DNA from: PBB1 sp040400875 | GTDB taxonomy: Bacteria > Pseudomonadota > Gammaproteobacteria > Burkholderiales > Burkholderiaceae_C | Direction of reading: 5' to 3' | DNA: 38,440 bases | Assembly (NCBI GenBank): GCA_040400875.1 | Contig: JBBAPK010000027.1 | Span: 1 to 38,440, forward strand | Shown: piece by piece, positions 27,986 to 35,550 of the stretch | How the letters are laid out: the number at the start of each line of letters is the position of its first letter | Numbering within the stretch: the first letter of the stretch is position 1 | Position numbers and translations under genes: made by a program | Notes under the pieces: model-generated | Database searches by the model: none | Told to the model about the DNA's origin: nothing | The model's input: the letters and a program-made list of their open reading frames with translations, nothing else

Positions 27986-28018
27986 AGACAACGCCGCGCA
28001 ACTTCCGGTGCCCTGCCA

Positions 28019-28756
28019 ATGGCCACGCTCAAAGCCGCTACGCCAACCTTGCCCGACCCGCTCAGCCGCCGCAGCGCGGCCGTGGGCAGCGCATCGGCAC
28101 AGGGCGCCGCGCCCCAGGCCGGGCTGCAACTGCCATCGACCGCGCTGTACGAACAGGTGGCCGAGCGGCTGCGCGCGCGCATCATGGCGCACACACTGAC
28201 CCCCGGCAGCTGGCTCGACGAGCAGGCGCTGGCCACCGAATACGGCATCAGCCGCACGCCTTTGCGCGAGGCCATCAAGGTGCTGGCCGCCGAAGGCCTG
28301 GTCACCATGAAGCTGCGCCGCGGCGCCTACGTGACCGAAGTCTCCGAGCGTGACCTGGCCGAGGTGTTCCATCTGCTATCGCTGCTTGAGTGCGACGCGG
28401 TGGCGGTGGTGGCCGAGCAGGCCACCGACGCACAACTGGCCGATCTGGCCGTGCTGCACGAGCAGCTTGAACGTTCGATGCGCAACGCAGACGCGTTCTT
28501 TGCCGCGAACGAGCGCTTTCACACCCGGCTGCTCGAGATCGCCGACAACCGCTGGCGCAACCAGATGGTGGCCGACTTGCGTCAGGTGATGAAGCTCAAC
28601 CGCCACCACTCGCTGTTGAAGGAGGGCCGTCTCGAGGCCTCGCTGCACGAGCACCGCGAGATCATGGCCGCGCTGCAATCACGCGACGCGAAAAAGGCCC
28701 AAAAGCTGATGCGGCTGCACATGGCCCAGGGCCAGGAAGCCGCAGCCTTGCGCTGA
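28019..28756 (+). CDS. GntR-family (FCD-type) transcriptional regulator
   Basis: This 245-aa regulator has a Ser/Ala-rich N-terminal 40 residues and a winged helix-turn-helix at about 42-108 (ALYEQVAERLRARI, SRTPLREAIKVLAAEGLV, RRGAYVTEVS). The all-helical FCD ligand-binding domain follows to the end, with metal-ligand-type residues in NERFHTRLLE and HREIMAAL. It is divergent from the methylmalonyl-CoA operon and very probably controls it in response to a propionate-pathway metabolite; that is context inference. ATG at 28019 is preferred, since an upstream ATG at 27963 would put coding sequence over the AT-rich operator. It converges on feoB with a 9-bp gap. Confidence 0.9.
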   Translation: MATLKAATPTLPDPLSRRSAAVGSASAQGAAPQAGLQLPSTALYEQVAERLRARIMAHTLTPGSWLDEQALATEYGISRTPLREAIKVLAAEGLVTMKLRRGAYVTEVSERDLAEVFHLLSLLECDAVAVVAEQATDAQLADLAVLHEQLERSMRNADAFFAANERFHTRLLEIADNRWRNQMVADLRQVMKLNRHHSLLKEGRLEASLHEHREIMAALQSRDAKKAQKLMRLHMAQGQEAAALR

Positions 28757-28765
28757 CACCTTTCC

Positions 28766-30649
28766 TCAGCCGCCCAGCCACAAGGCCGTGCGGTAGGTGA
28801 TGAACGAGGCCGCATAGGCCAGCGCAAACAGATAGCCTGCCATGGCCAGCGGCATCGTCCAGCCACCGGTCTCGCGCTTGACGGTGGCCAGCGTGGACAG
28901 GCACTGCGGCGCAAACACAAACCACGCCAGCAGCGACAGCGCCGTGGCCACGCTCCAGGTGTGAGCGATCAAGGGCGTGAGCGCCTCGGCCGTGTCGTTG
29001 CCCGTGGCCGACAGCGCATACACCGTGCCCAGCGAACTCACGGCCACCTCGCGTGCAGCCATGCCGGGCACCAGCGCCACGCTGATCTGCCAGTTGAAGC
29101 CGATGGGCTCGAACACCACCGCCAGCGCATGTCCGATGCGACCGGCCACGCTGTATTCAATCGGCGCGCCGGTGGCACCTGCGGGCGGCGCCGGAAAGCT
29201 GGCAAAGAACCACAGCGCGATGGTCAGCGTGAGGATGATGCCGCCGACCCGCTTCATGAAGATCGCCGCGCGCTGCCACAGACCGATGGCGATGTTGCGC
29301 GGCGTGGGCCAGTGGTACGTGGGCAGTTCCATCATCAGCGAGCGCACTTGGCCGCGCGAGGTGAAGCGCTTGAGCACCCAGGCCACGACCAGCGCGCCGA
29401 CGATGCCCGCGACATACAGCGCGAACAGCACGATGGCCTGCAACTGGATGCCGGGACCCACCTCGCGTGCCGGAATGAACGCACCGATCAGCAGCGCGTA
29501 AACCGGCAGCCGCGCCGAGCAGGTCATCAGCGGCGCGATCATGATGGTGACCAGCCGATCGCGCGGATTGGCAATAGTGCGCGTGGCCATGATGCCGGGG
29601 ATGGCGCAGGCAAAGCTAGACAGCAGCGGAATGAACGACCGCCCGCTCAAGCCCACCCCACCCATCAGCCGATCGAGCAAAAAGGCCGCACGCGGCAGGT
29701 AGCCTGATTCCTCGAGCACCAAGATGAAGAAGAACAGGATCAGGATCTGCGGCAAGAACACCAACACCCCACCCGCCCCCGCGATCACGCCATCGACCAG
29801 CAGGCTGCGCACCCAGCCCTCGCTCAGCAGCGAAGTGACGCCCGAAGCAACAACCTCGGTGGCCGCCTTGATGGCTTCCATGGGCAGCACGGCCCATGAG
29901 AAAACCGCCTGAAACACCATGAACAACACCGCTGCCAGCAGCAACGGACCGGCCACCGGATGCAGCACCACCGCATCGATGCGGTCGCTCGCGGTGTGCG
30001 GCACCAGCGTGTCCAGCCCCTGCCTCTGAAGGATGCCGTGCACCGTGTCCTGATCGGTGTGCATCGATTCGCTCGACTCGGGCGACGGTGCGCCAGCCAA
30101 CGGACGGTGCCAGGCCTGCGGATCATCGAGCAGGCCAAGCAGCGCGTCGGCACCCTCGCCGCGCGTGGCCACCGTGGCCACCACCGGCAGGCCAAGTTCT
30201 ACCGCCAGCGACTGCGCGTCGACCACCACACCGCGCCGACGTGCCAGATCAATCATGTTGAGTGCCACCACGCAGGGCAGCCCCAGCCGCTTGACGGCCA
30301 GCACGATGCGCAGGCTGCGGCGCAGGTTGGTGGCATCGACCACGCACACCACCAGATCGGGTCGCTTCTCGCCGACCGCACGGCCATAAAGCACATCGCA
30401 GGTCACGCGCTCGTCGGGCGAGCGCGGATGCAGGCTGTAGGCACCGGGCAGATCCAGCACGCGCAGGTGCTTGCCGGCCGCCGTGCGCATCTTGCCTTCC
30501 TTGCGCTCGACGGTGACGCCGGCGTAGTTGGCCACCTTCTGACGGCTGCCGGTCAGCAGGTTGAACAGCGCACTTTTGCCACAGTTGGGATTGCCCACCA
30601 GCGCGACCAGCGGTCCACCGCGGTGGACATGAATGACCGATTCAGTCAT
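28766..30649 (-). CDS. feoB: Ferrous iron transport protein B
   Basis: FeoB is the inner-membrane Fe(II) permease with an N-terminal G-protein domain. The 627-aa protein shows G1 GNPNCGKSA at 19-27, the switch Thr in GVTVERKEG, G3 DLPG at 66-69 and NMID for base recognition, then a membrane core with two Gate segments. Gate segments contain the conserved Cys: FACAIPGIMATRTI with PLMTCSARLPVYALL, and later AAREVAVSSLGTVY and FAPQCLSTLATVKRE. It is shorter than E. coli FeoB (773 aa), mainly in the helical spacer, but the core looks complete. It follows feoA by 4 bp; no feoC is present. Confidence 0.95.
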   Translation of the reverse strand: MTESVIHVHRGGPLVALVGNPNCGKSALFNLLTGSRQKVANYAGVTVERKEGKMRTAAGKHLRVLDLPGAYSLHPRSPDERVTCDVLYGRAVGEKRPDLVVCVVDATNLRRSLRIVLAVKRLGLPCVVALNMIDLARRRGVVVDAQSLAVELGLPVVATVATRGEGADALLGLLDDPQAWHRPLAGAPSPESSESMHTDQDTVHGILQRQGLDTLVPHTASDRIDAVVLHPVAGPLLLAAVLFMVFQAVFSWAVLPMEAIKAATEVVASGVTSLLSEGWVRSLLVDGVIAGAGGVLVFLPQILILFFFILVLEESGYLPRAAFLLDRLMGGVGLSGRSFIPLLSSFACAIPGIMATRTIANPRDRLVTIMIAPLMTCSARLPVYALLIGAFIPAREVGPGIQLQAIVLFALYVAGIVGALVVAWVLKRFTSRGQVRSLMMELPTYHWPTPRNIAIGLWQRAAIFMKRVGGIILTLTIALWFFASFPAPPAGATGAPIEYSVAGRIGHALAVVFEPIGFNWQISVALVPGMAAREVAVSSLGTVYALSATGNDTAEALTPLIAHTWSVATALSLLAWFVFAPQCLSTLATVKRETGGWTMPLAMAGYLFALAYAASFITYRTALWLGG

Positions 30650-30653
30650 TCAG

Positions 30654-30911
30654 TCAGGCAGCAGCACCCACGTGAACACAGGCGGCTTCGGCGCGACGCA
30701 GGGCAAAGGTCGACTGCCCCACCCGCACCACCAGCGGATCGCCGCCAAAGGCGCCGCGCGCCATCAACATCACGCGCTCGCCGGGCATGAAGCCGATTTC
30801 CTCAAGCCAGCGCACCCACTCTGATGACGCAGCCGGCGCTTCAAGGTGGTCAACGATGCGCGCCGATCCGATCGGGATCTGATCCAGCGATGTGGGCAAG
30901 GAAGTCTTCAT
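30654..30911 (-). CDS. feoA: Ferrous iron transport protein A
   Basis: FeoA is a small cytoplasmic SH3-like protein needed for FeoB-mediated Fe(II) uptake. The 85-aa sequence shows IPIGSARIVDHL, then LEEIGFMPGERVMLMARGAFGGDPLVVRVG and a closing FALRRAEAACVHV, the standard FeoA fold pattern. ATG at 30911 gives MKTSLPTSLDQIPIG and the usual length; the frame is open further upstream but would run across the Fur-like site. It is the first gene of the feoAB operon. Confidence 0.93.
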   Translation of the reverse strand: MKTSLPTSLDQIPIGSARIVDHLEAPAASSEWVRWLEEIGFMPGERVMLMARGAFGGDPLVVRVGQSTFALRRAEAACVHVGAAA

Positions 30912-30956
30912 GGTCGGGCGCCTCAGAGGTACAGCGGTCTCGAGTTGAACGGCAAC

Positions 30957-30975
30957 GCAAATGATATCGATTCGC
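30957..30975. promoter_or_regulatory. Fur-box-like operator upstream of feoAB
   Basis: The 19-bp sequence GCAAATGATATCGATTCGC matches 12 of 19 positions of the Fur consensus GATAATGATAATCATTATC. It lies 46 bp upstream of the feoA start. A possible -10 hexamer TAGAAT (minus strand, 30981-30976) abuts it, so Fe-Fur binding there would block transcription. The rest of the 298-bp space between feoA and folA shows no gene or clear structure. Confidence 0.65.
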
Positions 30976-31209
30976 ATTCTACGGCCGCGCTGGATGGCTG
31001 CCACCCCCGTGAGAACCCCTACAGAAAACTCCCAACATCCAGTTTTTCGTTAAGGACAGTCACGGGCGGCAACACCGCCACATGGGCCACACCTCAGGAA
31101 ATTCAGCCGCTCACGGGAACGAAGTGTTCCGTGCTTGCATATGAGGTTTGCGGATAAGGCGCGCCTTGCCGGTGACTTGCGACGCTGGCGTCACGGCCAC
31201 AATCCGCCC

Positions 31210-31719
31210 ATGACCTCTCCCCCCATCCGCCCCATCGTCACGCTGATCGCTGCAGTCGCACGCAACGGCGCCATCGGGCTTGACAACGCGCTGCTGGTGC
31301 ACCTGCCGGGCGACTTGCCGCGCTTCAAGCAGCTCACGCTGGGCCGTCCGGTGGTGATGGGGCGCAAGACCTGGGACTCGATCGGTCGGCCGCTGCCGGG
31401 TCGGCGCAACATCGTCATCACGCGCAACGCCGACTGGTCGGCCGCAGGCGCCGAGCGCGCAGGCGGTTTCGAGTCAGCCCTTGCGCTGGCGGGCGATGCC
31501 GAACGGGTGTGCGTGATCGGCGGTGCCGAGATCTATTCGCTGGCGCTGCCCCGTGCGCACGAGTTGCAACTCACCGAAATCGATGCCGACTTCGACGGCG
31601 ATGCGTTCTTTCCCGATTGGCCGCGCGAGACCTACGACTGCGTGACGAGCGAAACCCACACCACACCGCAGGGCCTGGTCTACCGCTACGTCAACTATCG
31701 GCGTCGAGCCGTCGACTGA
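31210..31719 (+). CDS. folA: Dihydrofolate reductase
   Basis: FolA reduces dihydrofolate to tetrahydrofolate with NADPH, recycling the dihydrofolate made by ThyA (14454-15272). The 169-aa protein has ARNGAIGLDNALLVHLPGDL with the substrate-binding Asp at 35, VVMGRKTWDSIGRPLPGRRN for NADPH, VIGGAEIY, and ELQLTEIDADFDGDAFFP. ATG at 31210 is the first start that fits the family length. Its 3' end overlaps the convergent HTH-receiver gene by 29 bp. Confidence 0.96.
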   Translation: MTSPPIRPIVTLIAAVARNGAIGLDNALLVHLPGDLPRFKQLTLGRPVVMGRKTWDSIGRPLPGRRNIVITRNADWSAAGAERAGGFESALALAGDAERVCVIGGAEIYSLALPRAHELQLTEIDADFDGDAFFPDWPRETYDCVTSETHTTPQGLVYRYVNYRRRAVD

Positions 31720-32380
31720 AAGCGGCCGCGTTGCCGCCCGCGGCTTGCAGCGCGGCCGTGAGCAGCGCGGGCAATTCGGCCACCAGCCGCGCCTTGTGCA
31801 AGCGCGGCACGCCCCCGAGCACCAGGGCATAGGGCTCGAGCGCGGATTCGTCGAGCGAGGTGATCACGATCAGCTGCGAGCACGCGAAGGTCGGGTGCGA
31901 GCGCAGGCTGCCGATCAGCGTGGTGCCGTCGATGCCGGGCAAGGGGATGTCGACCAGCAGCACGTCAGGCTGCAGCTGACCGGCCATCGCCAAGCCCGCG
32001 ATACCGTCGTCGGCCACGCTCAACTCGATGTGCGCAAACTGCTGGCGCATGAGCAGTGTGATCAGGTTCTGGTCGTGCCGCGAATCCTCGATCAGCAGCA
32101 CCCGCAACACGCGCGAGCCGCGGCGACGAACGACGCTCGCGGCGGCCGCCTCGGGCCGCTTGGCCTGCGCGAGCGGATCGCCCGCACGGCGCTGCGTCAG
32201 CCAACGCTGCACCGAGGCGCGTGAGATGCGCCGGTGGCCGCCGGTGGTCTTCCACGCCTCTAGCTCGCCGCGATCGACCATGAGTTGCACCGAACGCACG
32301 GCCAGCCCGAGCTGACGCGCCACTTCCAGCGTGGTGCAAACGCCATCGTTGGCATTTTTGGACGGAAAAACGGCAGACAT
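31691..32380 (-). CDS. MerR/excisionase-type HTH fused to a receiver domain
   Basis: This 229-aa protein has an N-terminal excisionase/MerR-like DNA-binding domain (TTLEVARQLGLAVRSVQLMVDRGELEAWKT, TGGHRRISRASVQRWL; residues 16-61). An Arg/Ala-rich linker follows, then a C-terminal response-regulator receiver domain. The receiver has the acidic pocket IEDSRHD near 98, phospho-acceptor Asp144 in LLVDIPLPG, and a Thr/Ser VITSLDES segment. The usual conserved Lys may be the Lys in RLHKARL. DNA-binding domain before receiver is the reverse of the common order. It is divergent from the CheY / HD-GYP / kinase genes, which may phosphorylate it. Its start codon sits inside a 12-bp inverted repeat (32366-32401), and its 3' end overlaps folA by 29 bp. 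Confidence 0.85.
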   Translation of the reverse strand: MSAVFPSKNANDGVCTTLEVARQLGLAVRSVQLMVDRGELEAWKTTGGHRRISRASVQRWLTQRRAGDPLAQAKRPEAAAASVVRRRGSRVLRVLLIEDSRHDQNLITLLMRQQFAHIELSVADDGIAGLAMAGQLQPDVLLVDIPLPGIDGTTLIGSLRSHPTFACSQLIVITSLDESALEPYALVLGGVPRLHKARLVAELPALLTAALQAAGGNAAAFSRRLDADS

Positions 32381-32401
32381 GCAGCATATTCTGCCGTTTT
32401 T
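32366..32401. promoter_or_regulatory. 12-bp perfect inverted repeat spanning the HTH-receiver start codon
   Basis: AAAAACGGCAGA (32366-32377) and TCTGCCGTTTTT (32390-32401) are perfect 12-bp complements around a 12-nt loop. The minus-strand ATG (32380-32378) of the HTH-receiver gene lies in the loop, so an mRNA hairpin would hide its ribosome site. The same DNA palindrome could instead be an operator for its own product. Read on the plus strand it also looks like an intrinsic terminator, because TTTTTATTTTTTT follows the stem. Confidence 0.7.
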
Positions 32402-32421
32402 ATTTTTTTCTGTGCCGCTAC

Positions 32422-32451
32422 TTGTGCATTAAGTATCATTTTCACCATAAT
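32422..32451 (+). promoter_or_regulatory. Candidate sigma-70 promoter for the CheY-HD-GYP-kinase genes
   Basis: TTGTGC (32422-32427) and CATAAT (32446-32451) are separated by 18 bp in an AT-rich stretch, 35 bp before the receiver gene start. Both hexamers match the consensus at four or five of six positions. This is the best-looking promoter in the intergenic region. Confidence 0.5.
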
Positions 32452-32486
32452 GAGATCATCACTTCTAGCGTCCTTGGTGGCTCGAA

Positions 32487-32858
32487 ATGAAAAAAATCCT
32501 GATCGTTGAAGACCAGCCCGACATCCGCCGGCTCATCCGCATGACCCTCGAGTTCGAGGACTGGGAGATCCACGAGGCGCCTGATGCGATGGTCGGCTGG
32601 GAAATGGCGCGCGAGTTGCAGCCCGATGTGATGCTGCTCGACGTGATGATGCCCGGCGAGCTCGACGGGCTCGACCTGTGCCGCGCCATGAAAGCCACGC
32701 CGAAGCTGCAGGGTGTGCCGGTGATCATCCTGTCGGCGCGTGGCAGCAGCGCCGACCGCGAAGCCGGTCTCGCCGCCGGCGCCACCCAATACCTGGTCAA
32801 GCCGTTCAGCCCGATGCAGCTGCTCACGCTGCTGGGCGACACCGTCGCCAAGCCCTGA
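32487..32858 (+). CDS. CheY-like single-domain response regulator
   Basis: This 123-aa protein is one receiver domain: acidic pair E8-D9, phospho-acceptor Asp52 in LLDVMMPG, Ser in IILSARGSS, and Lys105 in YLVKPF. All are intact, so it should accept phosphate. It has no output domain. The next gene, 23 bp downstream, encodes an HD-GYP protein lacking a receiver, and a histidine kinase follows, so it probably relays kinase signals to the HD-GYP enzyme or the divergent HTH-receiver protein. The ATG at 32487 gives the typical MKKILIVEDQ start. Confidence 0.92.
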   Translation: MKKILIVEDQPDIRRLIRMTLEFEDWEIHEAPDAMVGWEMARELQPDVMLLDVMMPGELDGLDLCRAMKATPKLQGVPVIILSARGSSADREAGLAAGATQYLVKPFSPMQLLTLLGDTVAKP

Positions 32859-32881
32859 TCCACCGCCGCGAGAGACCACCG

Positions 32882-33682
32882 ATGCAAGTCACCGTCCCGT
32901 ACACCGAAATCATCGCGTTCAATGACCCGGCCAATGAGCAGATGGAGCGCATGGCTGCCGACTTCGGCCGCCTGCACCGCGAACGCAATGCCGCGCTGCA
33001 AGAGGTGTCGCGCGCCCACCATGAAGCGCTGCTGCACCTGTCGCGGGCGGCCGAGTTTCGCGACGACGACACCGGCGTGCACATCGTGCGCATGGGCTAT
33101 CTGGCCTGGGGATTGGCACTGCGCATGGGCCAAAGCGAGCCCTTCGCGGTGCTGCTGCGCCAGACCGCCCCGATGCACGACGTGGGCAAGATCGGCATCC
33201 CAGACGCGGTGCTGAAAAAGCGCGGCAGCTTCACGCCCGAAGAGCGCCAGGTGATGAACAGCCACCCGCAGATCGGCTCCGAGATCCTCGGGCGCTCGCG
33301 CATCGGGCTGTTTCAGATGGCCGCCGAGGTGGCGCTGTCGCACCACGAGCGCTGGGACGGCAGCGGCTACCCCGGGCAGCTCGCGGGCGAAGACATCCCG
33401 CTGGCCGGTCGCATCGTCGCGGTGGTCGACTTCTTCGACGCGCTGACCATGGACCGCTGCTACCGGCCGGCCTTCTCGGATCAGGTCGCACTCGACATGC
33501 TGCTGGCCGAACGCGGCCGGGCCTTTGACCCGGTGGTGGTCGACACCTTCATCTCGCACGCCGAAGGGCTGATCGCCCTGCGCGATCAGGTCAACCTCAA
33601 GGGGCTCGATTTCGAAGACCTGTGCAGCGGAGCCGATCCGTTCGGGCCACGGCCGGGCCGGGGGCCGCGCACCGCCGGCTGA
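32882..33682 (+). CDS. HD-GYP domain phosphodiesterase
   Basis: This 266-aa protein is predicted to hydrolyse cyclic-di-GMP in the cytoplasm. Key motifs are all present: RDDDTGVH near 60, the HD pair at 99-100 in MHDVGKIGIPD, HHERWDGSGYP (His154-His155; GYP 162-164), and VVDFFDALTMDRCYR. The first 45 residues form a probable coiled coil (FGRLHRERNAALQEVSRAH) like the linker that joins receiver and HD-GYP in RpfG-type proteins, but the receiver itself is in the separate preceding gene. ATG at 32882 is chosen. The C-terminal 20 residues are a Pro/Gly/Arg-rich tail. The kinase gene follows by 16 bp. Confidence 0.92.
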   Translation: MQVTVPYTEIIAFNDPANEQMERMAADFGRLHRERNAALQEVSRAHHEALLHLSRAAEFRDDDTGVHIVRMGYLAWGLALRMGQSEPFAVLLRQTAPMHDVGKIGIPDAVLKKRGSFTPEERQVMNSHPQIGSEILGRSRIGLFQMAAEVALSHHERWDGSGYPGQLAGEDIPLAGRIVAVVDFFDALTMDRCYRPAFSDQVALDMLLAERGRAFDPVVVDTFISHAEGLIALRDQVNLKGLDFEDLCSGADPFGPRPGRGPRTAG

Positions 33683-33698
33683 CACCAAGCCGCCCTTG

Positions 33699-35495
33699 AT
33701 GAGCGAACCACCCCCAGCTGACACCCCGCGCCGCCCCACCGAGCGCAGCGCCAGCACGGGCTTGTGGCTGGTGATCGTGATCGCGATCGGCGCGCTGGCC
33801 ATGGTCTCGGTGTGGGCCGCCTTGCCCGGCGGGTTGGTGCTGCCAGCCAGCGGACTGGTGCTGCCAGCCAGCGGACTAGTGCCAGCCGCCGCGCTGGTCA
33901 CGCTGCTCATCGGCGCGCTCACCTGGATCGCGGTGCGCGGCGTGCGGGCGCAGCAGTCGGCCATGGTGCAGATGGACCAGGCCGAGCGCGAAGCCGAGCG
34001 CCGCGAGCGCGAGCTCAGCGCCACGGTGATGAGCCTGCAAGAGCTGATCTTTCGCGCCGATGCCAATGGCGCGATCAGCTTCGTCAACCAGCACTGGCTG
34101 CCGGTCATGGGCAGCAGCCTGGCCAGCGCGATCGGCCAGCGGCCGTGGGAGCTGGCGGTGAGCGCCGATCGCGACCGCGTGTGGTCGCTGTTCACCCGCA
34201 GCCCGGGTCTGGTCGCACGGCGCGCGCAGGCCTCGCTGGTCACCGCCCTGGGCGCGGTGCGCACCTTCGACATGTCGGTCATCCCGCTGCACCACAAGAC
34301 GCAGATCTCGGGCTTTGCGTGCAGCGCCATGGACATCACCGAGCGGGTGGCCGCAGCGCAGCAGCTGCAAGCGCAGCTGGCGTTCACCCAGCTGGTGATG
34401 GAGACCAGCCCGCTGCCGCAGTCGGTGATCACGCTCGACGGCCAGTTCGCGATCGTCAACAAGGCGTGGGAAGACTTCACCGGACAGCACTTGGGCGACA
34501 ACGCCTACGCGCTGCCGCCCGACGAAGCCTTGGTGCAAATCCGCCCGCTGCATGAAGCCGACGACCGCAAAAAGATGCGCTCGACACCGCACTTGCGCCA
34601 CGAGTCGAGCGTGACGCACCGCGACGGCTCGCTGCGCGAGGTGATGGTCGACAAGGTGCTGCTGCACGGTGCCGACGGCAGGGCCTCAGGCATCCTGTGC
34701 GTGTTCATGGACATCTCGGAGTTTCGCGATGCCGAGCGTGCCACCCGTGACGCACGCGACGCCGCCGAAGAGACCTCGCGCGCCAAGACCGAGTTCATCG
34801 CCAACATCAGTCACGAGCTGCGCACACCGCTGCAGTCCATCATCGGTTTTTCCGAACTCGGGCTCACGCGCTCGGGTGAACAGCCGCGGCTGCTGGCCAT
34901 GTTCGAAGACATCCATGGCGCCGGCCAGCGCATGCTCAGCCTGGTCAACGATTTGCTCGACGTGTCCAAGATAGACAGCTCCATGGGCGTCATCCACATC
35001 GAGCGCACCGATCTGCGCGTGCTGGTGCGCGAGGTAACGCGCGAGATCGACCCCCTGCTCAGAGCCAACGAGCTCACCTTGCAGGTGAAGCTGCCCGATG
35101 CGCCGATGCGCGCCAAGGTCGACCCGCCGCGTTACCAGCAGGTGATTCGCAACGTGCTGGCCAACGCGATCAAGTTCAGCCCGCCAGGCGGGTGCATCGA
35201 GATCGCAGGCGAGTGCGCTGACAACGGCGAGCTGCGGATGGTCGTGCGCGACGAAGGCCCGGGCATCCCCGCGGCCGAACTCGACAAGGTGTTCGATGCC
35301 TTCGTGCAATCGAGCCAGACCAAGGACGGCTCGGGCGGCACCGGTCTGGGTCTGGCGATCTGCCGCAAGATCATCGACGCACACGGCGGCAGCATTCATG
35401 CCGAGAACCTGCCGCAGCGCGGCACGGCGTTTCACATCGTCGTGCCATCGTGCGTGGGCTCGGGCGGCCAGGGCTACGCCGACTCGACGATCTGA
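33699..35495 (+). CDS. Membrane-bound PAS-PAS sensor histidine kinase
   Basis: This 598-aa kinase has two membrane spans (about 22-42 and 61-79) around a very short periplasmic loop. Two PAS domains follow (roughly 105-215 with MDITERVAAAQQL after it, and 225-345 ending FMDISEFRDAE). The HisKA domain has His372 in FIANISHELRTPLQ, and the ATPase domain has NAIKFSPPGG, DEGPGIP and GGTGLGLAICRKI. No receiver domain is attached; the adjacent CheY-like protein is the likely partner. The loop between the spans is encoded by a 21-bp tandem repeat. ATG at 33699 directly follows an in-frame TTG. Confidence 0.94.
   Translation: MSEPPPADTPRRPTERSASTGLWLVIVIAIGALAMVSVWAALPGGLVLPASGLVLPASGLVPAAALVTLLIGALTWIAVRGVRAQQSAMVQMDQAEREAERRERELSATVMSLQELIFRADANGAISFVNQHWLPVMGSSLASAIGQRPWELAVSADRDRVWSLFTRSPGLVARRAQASLVTALGAVRTFDMSVIPLHHKTQISGFACSAMDITERVAAAQQLQAQLAFTQLVMETSPLPQSVITLDGQFAIVNKAWEDFTGQHLGDNAYALPPDEALVQIRPLHEADDRKKMRSTPHLRHESSVTHRDGSLREVMVDKVLLHGADGRASGILCVFMDISEFRDAERATRDARDAAEETSRAKTEFIANISHELRTPLQSIIGFSELGLTRSGEQPRLLAMFEDIHGAGQRMLSLVNDLLDVSKIDSSMGVIHIERTDLRVLVREVTREIDPLLRANELTLQVKLPDAPMRAKVDPPRYQQVIRNVLANAIKFSPPGGCIEIAGECADNGELRMVVRDEGPGIPAAELDKVFDAFVQSSQTKDGSGGTGLGLAICRKIIDAHGGSIHAENLPQRGTAFHIVVPSCVGSGGQGYADSTI
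33834..33887 (+). repeat. 21-bp tandem repeat inside the kinase gene
   Basis: Two complete 21-bp copies (33834-33854, 33855-33875, one mismatch) and a 12-bp partial third copy encode the heptad LVLPASG twice and then LVPA. It lies in the short loop and beginning of the second membrane span. The repeat keeps frame, so copy-number change would lengthen or shorten the loop by seven residues. Confidence 0.85.
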
Positions 35496-35550
35496 GGCGC
35501 TACACCTGCGCCGCCATCCCGAGCGCTCAGGGGCGCGCGCAGCGCATCAT

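Noticed and set aside
27873..28018. Cobalamin riboswitch before the B12-dependent mutase
   Set aside because: The leader is too short and has no B12-box-like sequence.
33834..33887. LPASG as a sortase signal
   Set aside because: It lies between membrane spans of a Gram-negative kinase, not at a C-terminus; it is a by-product of the 21-bp repeat.
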